Source: Clostridia bacterium
GTDB taxonomy: Bacteria > Bacillota_A > Clostridia > Oscillospirales > Acutalibacteraceae
Assembly (NCBI GenBank): GCA_017435305.1
Contig: JAFSFH010000008.1
Span: 123,616-187,615, forward strand
Direction of reading: 5' to 3'
Length of the DNA stretch: 64,000 nucleotides
Shown: one piece after another, positions 52,897 to 62,531 of the stretch
How the letters are laid out: each line of letters begins with the position of its first letter
How positions within the stretch are numbered: the first letter of the stretch is position 1
The notes under the pieces: generated by a model
Told to the model about the DNA's origin: nothing
Seen by the model: the letters and a program-made list of their open reading frames with translations, nothing else
Databases searched by the model: none
Made by a program: the position numbers and the translations under genes

Positions 52897-52960
52897 CACC
52901 CTCTCTTGCCTCCCCTTGTCAGGGGAGGTGGCATTTGCGGAGCAAATGACGGAGGGGTAG
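52897..52960. repeat. dispersed palindromic repeat unit
   Basis: CTCCCCTTGTCAGGGGAG and CATTTGCGGAGCAAATG are two adjacent hairpins followed by ACGGAGGGGT. I recall near-identical units scattered between genes in many Oscillospiraceae genomes. Only one copy is in this window, so its repeat nature rests on recall. Confidence 0.6.
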
Positions 52961-53049
52961 TCCGGACGCGAAACTTTCGAAAAAGGGCTATCTGTTTTTG
53001 ATTAAAAAGAAAAATTTTCCCTATTAATTAAAAAAGGTAAAAATTACTA

Positions 53050-53078
53050 TTGATTTTTTGCAAAACATCCTTTATAAT
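53050..53078 (+). promoter_or_regulatory. dcw cluster promoter
   Basis: TTGATT (53050-53055), 17 bp, TATAAT (53073-53078), about 130 bp before mraZ. Confidence 0.8.
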
Positions 53079-53086
53079 GGGTGTAC

Positions 53087-53154
53087 GTGGTGGAAAGTGC
53101 ATCGATGTGGTGTAAAGTGGTGATTTTCCACAGTTTCCACAGAGTTTTCCACAG
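53087..53154. promoter_or_regulatory. MraZ-box-like repeats in the dcw leader
   Basis: Two direct AAAGTG blocks 20 bp apart (53094-53099 and 53114-53119, each with GTGG nearby) are followed by three TTTCCACAG blocks (53125-53133, 53134-53142, 53146-53154), inverse GTGGAAA. MraZ represses its own operon by binding such GTGG/AAAGTG repeats, here just downstream of the -10 box. Confidence 0.65.
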
Positions 53155-53211
53155 ACCCGTGGGGGAGACGAAAATTGCCCCCCAAATAATAACGAATTGG
53201 AGGTGACGGGT

Positions 53212-53634
53212 ATGATGCTGTATGGACGCTTTGAACACAATATGGACGCCAAGGGTCGCGTTTTCGTGCCCGTCAAGCTCCGCGAGAAATTGGGCGACAC
53301 CTTTATCGCCGCCTGCGTGCTGGATCGCTGTGTCAGCCTGTACTCCCTTGAGGAGTGGGACAGCCTGTTGCAGAAGATCACCGAGGCTCCCATGGCCGAG
53401 ACCCGCAAGCTGCTGCGTAAGGTGACCGAGTCCGCCGAGGACGTGACCCCCGATGCACAGGGTCGCATCCTGCTGAACAAGAATTTGATTGCCAAGGCGG
53501 GGCTGGAGAAACCCTGCCTCATCATCGGCGCCGGTCGTCGCGTTGAGATCTGGAACCCTGCGGTGTATGAGCAGGTGATGGAGGATATGACCGACGACAA
53601 ATTGGAAGAGGAATTCATTAGGTACGGATTCTAG
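53212..53634 (+). CDS. mraZ: MraZ transcriptional regulator
   Basis: 140 residues from ATG 53212, 8 bp after GGAGG; the upstream TTG in frame is not needed. Two AbrB-like halves: LYGRFEHNMDAKGRVFVPVK and DVTPDAQGRILLNKNLIAKA, each with the DxxGR signature. It binds repeats in the leader and controls the division cluster. It is followed by rsmH after 16 bp. Confidence 0.95.
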   Translation: MMLYGRFEHNMDAKGRVFVPVKLREKLGDTFIAACVLDRCVSLYSLEEWDSLLQKITEAPMAETRKLLRKVTESAEDVTPDAQGRILLNKNLIAKAGLEKPCLIIGAGRRVEIWNPAVYEQVMEDMTDDKLEEEFIRYGF

Positions 53635-53650
53635 CGAGGTGGCACATACG

Positions 53651-54589
<939 letters not shown>

Positions 54590-54626
54590 CGGTTACCGAT
54601 AACCCAACAGAAAGGAGGTAGACACC

Positions 54627-55097
54627 GTGGCACAGACCAATCGGGCATACGACCTGGAGCTGTTTCAGCCCCGTGAGGCACGCCTTGTGGCGCTGAAGAA
54701 CAATAAAAAAGTGCAGGAAGCCACCCGCCGCCGTACCCGTCGGCAGTCGGTGCTCAACGTGGTGGTCTACCTGGTGTTGGGACTGCTGGTGATGGGCGCC
54801 GTGGGCTTCTTCATCACCGGTCGCGTGGTGCTCACCGAGATGAAGCAGGAGCTGGCGGATCAGATGAAATATTCCGAGGCGCTGGATTCCGAGAGTGTGC
54901 GTCTGGACTCCGAGCTGGCGGCCCTGACCGGCGCCGAGCAGGTGAATCTCTACGCCCAGGAGAACGGGTTGGTTCCCGTGGGCAGTAACCAGATCTACTA
55001 CATTGAGTCGCAGGAACAGGATCAGGTGTCCCTCCCCTCAGAGAATGACAGCTGGTTTCGTAAGGCGTGGATCGCCATACAGGACTTTTTGTCATAA
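54627..55097 (+). CDS. ftsL: FtsL-like cell division protein
   Basis: 156 residues, GTG start behind AAAGGAGG. A basic cytosolic N-terminus (KKVQEATRRRTRRQ), one membrane helix (VLNVVVYLVLGLLVMGAVGF, ~43-63), then a coiled-coil-like stretch (LADQMKYSEALDSESVRLDS). FtsL links FtsB/FtsQ to the septal synthase. Identified by position between rsmH and the PBP and by topology, since FtsL sequences vary. Confidence 0.82.
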   Translation: MAQTNRAYDLELFQPREARLVALKNNKKVQEATRRRTRRQSVLNVVVYLVLGLLVMGAVGFFITGRVVLTEMKQELADQMKYSEALDSESVRLDSELAALTGAEQVNLYAQENGLVPVGSNQIYYIESQEQDQVSLPSENDSWFRKAWIAIQDFLS

Positions 55098-55295
55098 CGG
55101 GCGGCATAATGCGTGTCTGCCTGCATACCTATTTATAGTGTAGGGCGGCACCGTCTGTGGCGCCGCCGCTAAGTAGGCACAGCATCGAGAGTTGAGAGGT
55201 GATCTTGACTCTCGTTTTGTTGTTTTATTACCGTGATATTTTCCGATGCCGAAGGGTGTCGATTACCCCCGAATGGGGGAGAAAGGACGGCCTCT

Positions 55296-57617
55296 ATGAA
55301 CAAGAAGAGTAGTTCCCCCACCACCCGCACCGCACCCAGACAGATGCGTGTTCGCGCCCAGATAGCGGTATGGCTGGTGGTCGGTATTCTGTTCACCGCC
55401 AATATCCTCCGCTTGGGTTGGCTGCAGATATTCGAGGCCGAGGACTGGCAGCGCCGCGCGGTGTCCCAGCAGCTGAGCGATACGGTGGTGTCCGCCAAGC
55501 GCGGTCCTATCTATGCCTCCAATATGCAGCCGCTGGCGGAGTCCGCCGACGTGTGGAAGATCATTATGTCCCCCAAGAATATCGCCGGCTGCAACTGGAA
55601 GAATCTGGAGGGCGTGGATAAGGATAAGGAGCTGAGCAAGGAGGAGGGTCTGGAGCTGATGCGCCGACGCATCGCCAAGGACCTGGCCGAGATGTTTCAG
55701 CTGGACGAGGATGAATTGTACGAGCAGACCGGTAAAACCTATTCCCAGTACGAGGTCATCAAGTCCAAGGTGGAGTACAAGGATAAAAACGAGTTCTCCG
55801 ACTGGGTGAATAAGAACGGACTGTCCTACGCCTTTTATATTATTACCGATTATAAGAGATACTATCCCCAGGGCAGTATGGCCGCCAACGTGCTGGGCTT
55901 CACCGGCTCGGACAACAACGGTCTGTACGGTCTGGAGATCAAGTACGAGTCGGTGCTGTCCGGCACCCCCGGGCGCATCGTCACCGCCCAGAACGGCATC
56001 GGCAACGAGATGCCCACCACCATGGAGTACACCAAGGTGGTGGACGCGGTCAACGGCTACGGTCTGGTGACCACCATCGACCCCACCGTGCAGATGTATA
56101 CCGAGAAGTATCTGGGTGAGGCGGTGACCAACACCGGCACCCTGCACCGTGGCGTGGCCATCGTGATGGACGTGAATACCGGCGCCGTGCTGGCGATGGC
56201 GACCAAGGGGGACTTTAATCCCAACGACCCCTTCACCGTCACCGACCCCACCACCCTGGAGATGCTGGAGGAATTGTCCGGCGACGATAAGGCGACGGCG
56301 CTGTCCTCCGCCCGCCAGCTGCAGTGGAACAATAAGGCCATCACCGAGACCTACGAGCCCGGCTCGGTGTTTAAGGTGTTCACCACCGCCATGGCGCTGG
56401 AGGAGGGTCTGGCCACCGAAAACACCTCCTTTGCCTGTCGCGGTTCTATCAATGTAGCCGGCTGGAACATCAGCTGCCACACCCGCAGTCATATGGGTAT
56501 TCTGAATCTGCGGCAGGCGGTGTCCAACTCCTGCAACCCCTACTTTGTGCAGTTGGGTCTGAAGATCGGCGCCGGCACCTATTATAAGTATTTCAACGGC
56601 TTCGGCTTTACCGAAAAGACCGGCATCGATATGCAGGGCGAGATGTCCAACGAGGGTCTGTATCACAGCGCATCCACGCTGGCGCAGACGGAATCCTCTC
56701 TGGCCACCGCCTCCTTCGGTCAGACCTTTAAGGTGACTCCCATCCAGATGATCACCGCCATGTGCTCCATCGCCAACGGCGGCAAGCTGGTGACCCCCTA
56801 CGTGGTGTCTAAGGTGCTGGATGCCGACGGCAATGTGGTCAGCGAGACCCAGCCCCAGATCAAGCGGCAGATCATCTCCGCCGACACCTCCCGCCACCTG
56901 TGCGACATCCTGGGGGATATCGTCAACGGCGGCGGCTCTAAGAATGCGTATGTGGCCGGCTACCGTGTAGCCGGAAAGACCGGCACCTCCGAAAAGCGGG
57001 ATACCGTGGAGAATGAGGACGACGTGGTCGCCTCCTTCAGCGGCTTTGCCCCCGCCGACGACCCCAAGGTGGCGGTGCTGGTGTTGCTGGACGATCCCCA
57101 GACCGATATTCGCTACGGCGGCACCCTGTCCGCCCCCGTGGCGCAGAAGATATTTGAATCCATCCTGCCCCATTTGGGCATCGAGCCCTCCTACACCGCC
57201 GATGAGCTGGCGTCCCTGTCCCGCACCGTCCCCTCGGCGGTGGGTCAGACCGCTACCGCGGCACAGACCAAGGTGGTCAACGCCGGTCTGAAGGCCAAGG
57301 TGGTGGGGGACGGCGATAAGGTGGTACGTCAGGTACCGGAGGCGGGTCAGTCCATTCCCGCCGGCGGCACGGTGCTGCTGTACACCGAGGAGGAAGACCT
57401 GGATATGGTCACCGTACCCAACTTTGTGGGGCGCTCGGTGACCGAGGTAAACAGCATCGCCGCCCAGATGGGCATTAACGTGCAGATGACCGGTCTGGTG
57501 GGCGGCTCCAGTGCCGCCGCCAGTGCCAACAGTCAGTCGGTGCGCGCCGGCACCAAGGTGCCGCGCGGCACGGTGATCAAGGTGAATTTTGTCTACACCG
57601 ATACCCGCGAGGGATAA
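55296..57617 (+). CDS. class B penicillin-binding protein with PASTA domains (FtsI/SpoVD-like)
   Basis: 773 residues from ATG 55296; the earlier in-frame ATG at 55233 lacks a ribosome site. One membrane helix lies at ~23-43, with a dimerisation domain at ~55-250. The transpeptidase has YEPGSVFKVFTTAM (catalytic SxxK Ser), VSNSCNPYF (SxN) and VAGKTGTSEK (KTG). Two PASTA domains are at the C-terminus (LSRTVPSAVGQTATAAQTKV and MVTVPNFVGRSVTEVNS). It cross-links septal (or spore) peptidoglycan; PASTA repeats are typical of SpoVD and Gram-positive PBP2X. FtsI or SpoVD cannot be decided. Confidence 0.93.
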   Translation: MNKKSSSPTTRTAPRQMRVRAQIAVWLVVGILFTANILRLGWLQIFEAEDWQRRAVSQQLSDTVVSAKRGPIYASNMQPLAESADVWKIIMSPKNIAGCNWKNLEGVDKDKELSKEEGLELMRRRIAKDLAEMFQLDEDELYEQTGKTYSQYEVIKSKVEYKDKNEFSDWVNKNGLSYAFYIITDYKRYYPQGSMAANVLGFTGSDNNGLYGLEIKYESVLSGTPGRIVTAQNGIGNEMPTTMEYTKVVDAVNGYGLVTTIDPTVQMYTEKYLGEAVTNTGTLHRGVAIVMDVNTGAVLAMATKGDFNPNDPFTVTDPTTLEMLEELSGDDKATALSSARQLQWNNKAITETYEPGSVFKVFTTAMALEEGLATENTSFACRGSINVAGWNISCHTRSHMGILNLRQAVSNSCNPYFVQLGLKIGAGTYYKYFNGFGFTEKTGIDMQGEMSNEGLYHSASTLAQTESSLATASFGQTFKVTPIQMITAMCSIANGGKLVTPYVVSKVLDADGNVVSETQPQIKRQIISADTSRHLCDILGDIVNGGGSKNAYVAGYRVAGKTGTSEKRDTVENEDDVVASFSGFAPADDPKVAVLVLLDDPQTDIRYGGTLSAPVAQKIFESILPHLGIEPSYTADELASLSRTVPSAVGQTATAAQTKVVNAGLKAKVVGDGDKVVRQVPEAGQSIPAGGTVLLYTEEEDLDMVTVPNFVGRSVTEVNSIAAQMGINVQMTGLVGGSSAAASANSQSVRAGTKVPRGTVIKVNFVYTDTREG

Positions 57618-57633
57618 GGAAAGGAAGTTTTGT

Positions 57634-59076
57634 ATGAAGCTGTACGAACTGCTGAAGGGGACGGGCATTGCCAATCCGTATATTGAGGAGGATACCGAGA
57701 TCTCCTCCATCACCTGCGACTCCCGCCGTGTGGAGCCGGGTTGCCTGTTTGTGTGCATCGCCGGCACGGCGATGGACGGACACCAATTTGCCCCCCAGGC
57801 AGAGCAGGACGGCGCCGCCGCGGTGGTGGTGCAGCGGGATATGGGTCTGCGCACCCAGCTGATGGCGGATAATACCCGTATGGCGTGGGCGCAGATCTGC
57901 GCCAATTGGTTCGGTCATCCCGCCTCCCGTCTGAAGATGGTGGGCGTCACCGGCACCAACGGAAAGACCACCACCACCACCCTGATCAAGTCTATGCTGG
58001 AGCATCAGGGGTACAAGGTGGGTCTCATCGGCACCATCCATAATCTTATCGGTGATCGCCGCCTGCCCGCCCGCCACACCACCCCCGACCCCTACGACCT
58101 GCAGAGCCTGCTGGCGCTGATGGTGGTGGAGGGCTGTGACTATTGCGTGATGGAGGTGTCCTCCCACGCGCTGGATCAGCGCCGTGTGGCCGGCTGTGAG
58201 TATGAGGTGGGCGTGTTCACCAACCTCACTCAGGATCATTTGGACTACCACGGCACTATGGAGAACTATATGCTGGCGAAAAAGGAGCTGTTCTCCCTGA
58301 GCCGTGCGGCTATTGTGAATATGGACGACAGCTGGGCACCCGCTATGTCGGCGGAGCTGCCCTGCCCCCTGACCACCTATTCCGCCCACAGCGACAGCGC
58401 CGACTACGTGGCGCGCAACATCCGCTACCGCGCGGACGGCGTGGACTTTGAGCTGGTGGGCGTGGGTCAGATCGGACGGGTGAATATGCAGATCCCCGGT
58501 GAGTTCTCGGTGTACAACGGTTTGTGCGCCGCTACCGTGTGCCTGCAGCTGGGTCTTCCCTTTGATAAGGTGGTGGAGGCGCTGTCCGCCGCCAGCGGTG
58601 TCAAGGGCCGCGCCGAGGTGGTACCCACCGGACGGGATTTCACCGTGGTCATTGACTATGCCCACACCCCCGACGGACTGGACAATATCTGCCGCACTCT
58701 GAAGCAGTGCTGCACCGGTCGCCTGGTGACCCTGTTTGGCTGCGGCGGCGATCGGGATAAGACCAAGCGCCCTCTGATGGGTGCCGTGGCGGCAGAACTG
58801 TCGGACTATCTGGTGGTCACGTCGGATAACCCCCGCTCCGAGGACCCCGCCGCCATCATTGAGGACATTCTGGTGGGCGTGCGGGATAAGGACACCCCCT
58901 ACACGGTGGTTGAGAACCGCGTAGAGGCCATCCATTGGGTCATTGACCATGCCCGCAGCGGTGACACCATCCTGCTGGCGGGTAAGGGACACGAAACCTA
59001 TCAAATACTGAAGGAAGAAACCATCCATCTGGATGAGCGTGAAGTGGTGGCCGAGGCATTGGCCAAGGAGGATTAA
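57634..59076 (+). CDS. murE: UDP-MurNAc-tripeptide synthetase (meso-DAP-adding)
   Basis: 480 residues from ATG 57634 with GGAAAGGAAG upstream; the in-frame ATG at 57589 lies inside the PBP gene. The ATP loop is GVTGTNGKTTTTTLIKSM, with HTTPDPYDLQ and EVSSHALDQRRV. The specificity motif is SDNPRSEDP, whose DNPR indicates meso-diaminopimelate rather than lysine. It adds the third residue of the stem peptide. Followed by mraY after 3 bp. Confidence 0.97.
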   Translation: MKLYELLKGTGIANPYIEEDTEISSITCDSRRVEPGCLFVCIAGTAMDGHQFAPQAEQDGAAAVVVQRDMGLRTQLMADNTRMAWAQICANWFGHPASRLKMVGVTGTNGKTTTTTLIKSMLEHQGYKVGLIGTIHNLIGDRRLPARHTTPDPYDLQSLLALMVVEGCDYCVMEVSSHALDQRRVAGCEYEVGVFTNLTQDHLDYHGTMENYMLAKKELFSLSRAAIVNMDDSWAPAMSAELPCPLTTYSAHSDSADYVARNIRYRADGVDFELVGVGQIGRVNMQIPGEFSVYNGLCAATVCLQLGLPFDKVVEALSAASGVKGRAEVVPTGRDFTVVIDYAHTPDGLDNICRTLKQCCTGRLVTLFGCGGDRDKTKRPLMGAVAAELSDYLVVTSDNPRSEDPAAIIEDILVGVRDKDTPYTVVENRVEAIHWVIDHARSGDTILLAGKGHETYQILKEETIHLDEREVVAEALAKED

Positions 59077-59079
59077 ACT

Positions 59080-60084
59080 ATGAACGGATTGATTTTGGCA
59101 GTGGCCGGCGTCGTATCCTTTGTGGTGGCGGCGGTGCTGGGTCGTTGGGTGATCCCGTGGCTGGCGCGGCTGAAGTTCGGTCAGACCATCCGCGAGGAGG
59201 GTCCCTCCTGGCATGAAAAGAAGCAGGGCACCCCCACCATGGGCGGCATCCTGTTTATGGCCGGTTTTCTGGTGGCGGCGCTGCTGTGTGCGTGGCTCAT
59301 CTATTTCCTGAAGCCGGCGCATATGTTTATGTCTGCGTATGAAAAGGTTCGATACTGGGGCGGCATTGGTCTGGCCTTCGGTTGCGGCGTCATCGGCTTC
59401 GCCGACGACTTCATCAAGGTGGTGAAAAAACGCAATCTGGGTCTGACCGCTATCCAGAAGCTGATCGCCCAGCTGGTGGTGGCTACGGGGTACGCGGTGC
59501 TGATGTACTGCTACCGCGGCGGCGTGTTCTCCATCCCCTTCATCGGTCTGGTGGACTGGGGCTTTTGGTACATTCCCTTTACGGTGTTCGTTATCGTGGC
59601 GATGACCAACGCCACCAACCTCACCGACGGCGTGGACGGTCTGTGCGGACTGACCGGCTTTGTGGCGTCGCTGGCGCTGATGCTGCTGGGAGGTCTGACG
59701 GGTCAGCTGACCCAGAGCGTGCTGGCCGCCGCCCTGGCGGGTGCGCTGTCCGGCTTTTTGTTGTGGAATTTCCATCCCGCCCAGGTGTTTATGGGCGATA
59801 CCGGCTCGCTGTTTATCGGCGGTGCCTTGACCGCTCTGGCCTTTGGCATCGAGCAGCCCTTCCTGCTGGTGCCCATCGGTATTCTGTACATAGCCGAGAA
59901 TTTGTCGGTTATCCTACAGGTAACGTACTTTAAGCTTACTCACGGTAAGCGTCTGTTTAAGATGAGCCCCCTGCACCATCATTTTGAGATGTGCGGCTGG
60001 AGCGAGAATAAGATCGTGCTGGTATTCTCCGCCGTGACGCTGGTGGGTGGTATCGGCGCCATTCTGCTGCAGTATTTCGGCTGA
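59080..60084 (+). CDS. mraY: phospho-MurNAc-pentapeptide transferase
   Basis: 334 residues with about ten membrane helices. Motifs: EGPSWHEKKQGTPTMGG, GFADDFIKVVKKRNLGL, NATNLTDGVDGL, VFMGDTGSLFIGG and KMSPLHHHFE. It loads UDP-MurNAc-pentapeptide on undecaprenyl phosphate to form lipid I. Directly after murE; murF is not between them as in E. coli, and murD does not follow. Confidence 0.97.
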   Translation: MNGLILAVAGVVSFVVAAVLGRWVIPWLARLKFGQTIREEGPSWHEKKQGTPTMGGILFMAGFLVAALLCAWLIYFLKPAHMFMSAYEKVRYWGGIGLAFGCGVIGFADDFIKVVKKRNLGLTAIQKLIAQLVVATGYAVLMYCYRGGVFSIPFIGLVDWGFWYIPFTVFVIVAMTNATNLTDGVDGLCGLTGFVASLALMLLGGLTGQLTQSVLAAALAGALSGFLLWNFHPAQVFMGDTGSLFIGGALTALAFGIEQPFLLVPIGILYIAENLSVILQVTYFKLTHGKRLFKMSPLHHHFEMCGWSENKIVLVFSAVTLVGGIGAILLQYFG

Positions 60085-60133
60085 TAGCCGAGCGGGGGAG
60101 TCCCCATTATTTTGACGGAAAGGAGCGTATATT

Positions 60134-61342
60134 ATGGCAGGAGGAAACACCGTTCCTATGCCCCGTCGGCAGTCCGCCGCGGGCAAAAAGCCAAAATTAC
60201 CCCCGCTGTTTAATTTGTCCAGCGGCTTTGATATGCAGTTCTTTGTGCTGCTGATGATCGTGCTGATCGTCGGTCTGGCGACCCTGTATTCCGCCAGCCA
60301 CGTATACGCCTTTGAATACGAGGGCGACAGTTTTTTCTACATCCGCAAGCAGTTGATCTTTGCGGTGGCGGGCTTTGTGATTATGCTGGCGGTGTCGATG
60401 ATGGATTACCATTATCTTCACTGGGTGGCGTGGATCGGTCACGGCGCCAGCATCCTGTTGCTGATCGTGGCGTATTTTATGCCCTCCGAGACCGGCATCC
60501 ACCGCTGGATCCAGATCGGCAGCATCACCATTCAGCCCTCGGAGATCGCCAAGTTTACGTTGATACTGTTGTTTGCCCATTATATTTCCCAGCATTATAA
60601 GGATATAAAAAAGCTGACCAAGGGCTTTTTACCTCTGATGGGGATTTTGGTGCTCACCTGCCTGCTGGTGGTGATCGAGCCCCACCTGTCCGGCACCATG
60701 CTGTTGGTGATGCTGGGTCTGGTGATGATGTTTGTGGGCGGTGTACCTCTGGGCTATATTGCGGGGATAATCGGTCTCGGCGTGGTGGGCGTGCTGGTGA
60801 TGGTGGTGGTGCTCGGCTACGAGCAGGACCGTATCGCCGTGTGGCTGCACCCGCTGGAATCCTTTGCCAACGAGATCACCTTCGCCGACGGTATATCCGG
60901 TCGTGACCACGCCTGGCAGACGGTGCAGTCGTTGTACGCCATCGGCTCCGGCGGTCTGATGGGGCAGGGTCCCGGCAACTCCCGCCAGAAGCACCTGTTC
61001 CTGCCGGAACCTCAGAACGACTTTATTTTCTCCATCTTCTGCGAGGAGATGGGTTTGGTGGGCGCCGTGTTGGTGCTGCTGCTGTTTGCCCTGCTGGTGT
61101 GGCGGGGTCTGCGGATCGCCATGCGGGCACCGGATAAGTTCGGCTGTATGCTGGCGCTGGGTCTGACCATTCAGATCGGTTTGCAGGTGGCGCTGAACGT
61201 GGCGGTGGTGTCCAATCTGATGCCCAATACCGGCATCAGCCTGCCCTTCTTCAGCTACGGCGGCACGTCGCTGCTGATGCTGATGGTACAGATGGGCGTG
61301 GTGCTGGCGGTATCCAGACAGTCCAGAATGGAGAAACTCTAA
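60134..61342 (+). CDS. ftsW: SEDS glycosyltransferase FtsW/SpoVE-type
   Basis: 402 residues with about ten membrane helices. The SEDS signature is seen: GIHRWIQIGSITIQPSEIAK near residue 120, then GGLMGQGPGNSRQKHLFLPE, TDF-like QNDFIFSIFCEEMGL, and SLPFFSYGGTSLL. It polymerises lipid II, usually with a class B PBP, here the one at 55296. ATG 60134 has AAAGGAG upstream. FtsW or SpoVE is not separable by sequence alone. Confidence 0.93.
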   Translation: MAGGNTVPMPRRQSAAGKKPKLPPLFNLSSGFDMQFFVLLMIVLIVGLATLYSASHVYAFEYEGDSFFYIRKQLIFAVAGFVIMLAVSMMDYHYLHWVAWIGHGASILLLIVAYFMPSETGIHRWIQIGSITIQPSEIAKFTLILLFAHYISQHYKDIKKLTKGFLPLMGILVLTCLLVVIEPHLSGTMLLVMLGLVMMFVGGVPLGYIAGIIGLGVVGVLVMVVVLGYEQDRIAVWLHPLESFANEITFADGISGRDHAWQTVQSLYAIGSGGLMGQGPGNSRQKHLFLPEPQNDFIFSIFCEEMGLVGAVLVLLLFALLVWRGLRIAMRAPDKFGCMLALGLTIQIGLQVALNVAVVSNLMPNTGISLPFFSYGGTSLLMLMVQMGVVLAVSRQSRMEKL

Positions 61343-61355
61343 AGGAGAGCTTTCT

Positions 61356-62474
61356 ATGCGTATACTGATGACCGGTGGCGGCACCGCGGGACACATTAAT
61401 CCTGCGCTGGCCATCGCCGACCTGCTGAAAGAGAAATATCCCGATGCCGAGTTTTTGTTCGTGGGCGCCACGGGTCGTATGGAGACCCAGCTGGTGCCGG
61501 CGGCGGGTTATCCCATCCGTACCGTCACGGTGCGGGGATTTCAGCGCCGTTTGTCGCTGAAAAACATCGGCCGTAATATTCTGGCGGCGGTAAATGTGGT
61601 TACCGCTTCCGCCCAGTCAAAGAGAATCGTTAAGGAATTCAAACCCGACCTGGCCATCGGCACCGGCGGCTACGTGTGCGGTCCCGTGTTGCGGGAGGCC
61701 ATCCGCGCCGGTGTGCCCACCGCGGTGCACGAGTCCAACGCCTATCCCGGCGTTACGGTGAAGATGCTGGGTCGTGAGGGCGCGCTTGTCCTGCTGTGCA
61801 GCGAGGACGCCCGCCGCCACCTGCCGGAGGGGGTCACCGCCGTGGTGACCGGTAATCCTCTGCGGGCGGATTTTCTCACCCTGGACAAGCAAAAGGCCCG
61901 TGAGGAGCTGGGTCTGGACGCCCGTCCGCTGGTGCTGTCCTTCGGTGGCAGTCTGGGCGCCGCCCGTATCAACGAGGCGATGGCCGAGGTATTGCGCCGC
62001 AGCCGCGACAGCGGTAAGCTGCAGCACATCCACGGCGCCGGCAAGGCGGGCTATGCCGCTATGAAGGCACAGCTTCAGGAGATGGGGATGCCCCTGTCCG
62101 CCGACGGCATCACCGTGCGGGAGTATATTGACGATATGCCCCGTTGTATGGCGGCGGCGGATCTGGTTATCTGCCGTTGCGGCGCTATGACCCTCAGCGA
62201 GCTGCCCGCCGCGGGCAAACCCGCTATTCTGATTCCCTCCCCCTACGTGGCGGAGAATCATCAGTATCACAACGCGATGGTGCTGGTGGAGAGGGGTGCT
62301 GCCATCTGTATTGAAGAGAAGGACCTGACCGCCGACCGATTGTGGGAGGCGGTGTGCGACGCCACCGGCGACCCCGCCCGTCTGGAGGAGATGAGCCGCC
62401 GCGTGCGTGAGGCGGCCATACTGGACGCCGACACCCGCATTCTGAATGCGGTGGAGGAATTGCTGAAAAAATAA
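61356..62474 (+). CDS. murG: lipid II synthase MurG
   Basis: 372 residues. MTGGGTAGHINPALAIADLL at the start, the middle helix-loop GTGGYVCGPVLREA, the donor site SFGGSLGAARIN, and ELPAAGKPAILIPSPY with ENHQYHNA for UDP-GlcNAc. It adds GlcNAc to lipid I on the inner membrane face. AAAGGAG lies before ATG 61356, 13 bp after ftsW. Confidence 0.96.
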   Translation: MRILMTGGGTAGHINPALAIADLLKEKYPDAEFLFVGATGRMETQLVPAAGYPIRTVTVRGFQRRLSLKNIGRNILAAVNVVTASAQSKRIVKEFKPDLAIGTGGYVCGPVLREAIRAGVPTAVHESNAYPGVTVKMLGREGALVLLCSEDARRHLPEGVTAVVTGNPLRADFLTLDKQKAREELGLDARPLVLSFGGSLGAARINEAMAEVLRRSRDSGKLQHIHGAGKAGYAAMKAQLQEMGMPLSADGITVREYIDDMPRCMAAADLVICRCGAMTLSELPAAGKPAILIPSPYVAENHQYHNAMVLVERGAAICIEEKDLTADRLWEAVCDATGDPARLEEMSRRVREAAILDADTRILNAVEELLKK

Positions 62475-62531
62475 TCGCCACGGGACAAATCCCCCCTGCA
62501 TACATTGGGTGTGTGGAGAGGAGGCGTCTGT

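Noticed and set aside
55263..57905. Long minus-strand frames opposite GC-rich genes such as the PBP, secA and valS
   Set aside because: They are by-products of biased codon use; products are His/Gly/Leu-rich, without ribosome sites or family motifs, while the other strand encodes clear enzymes.
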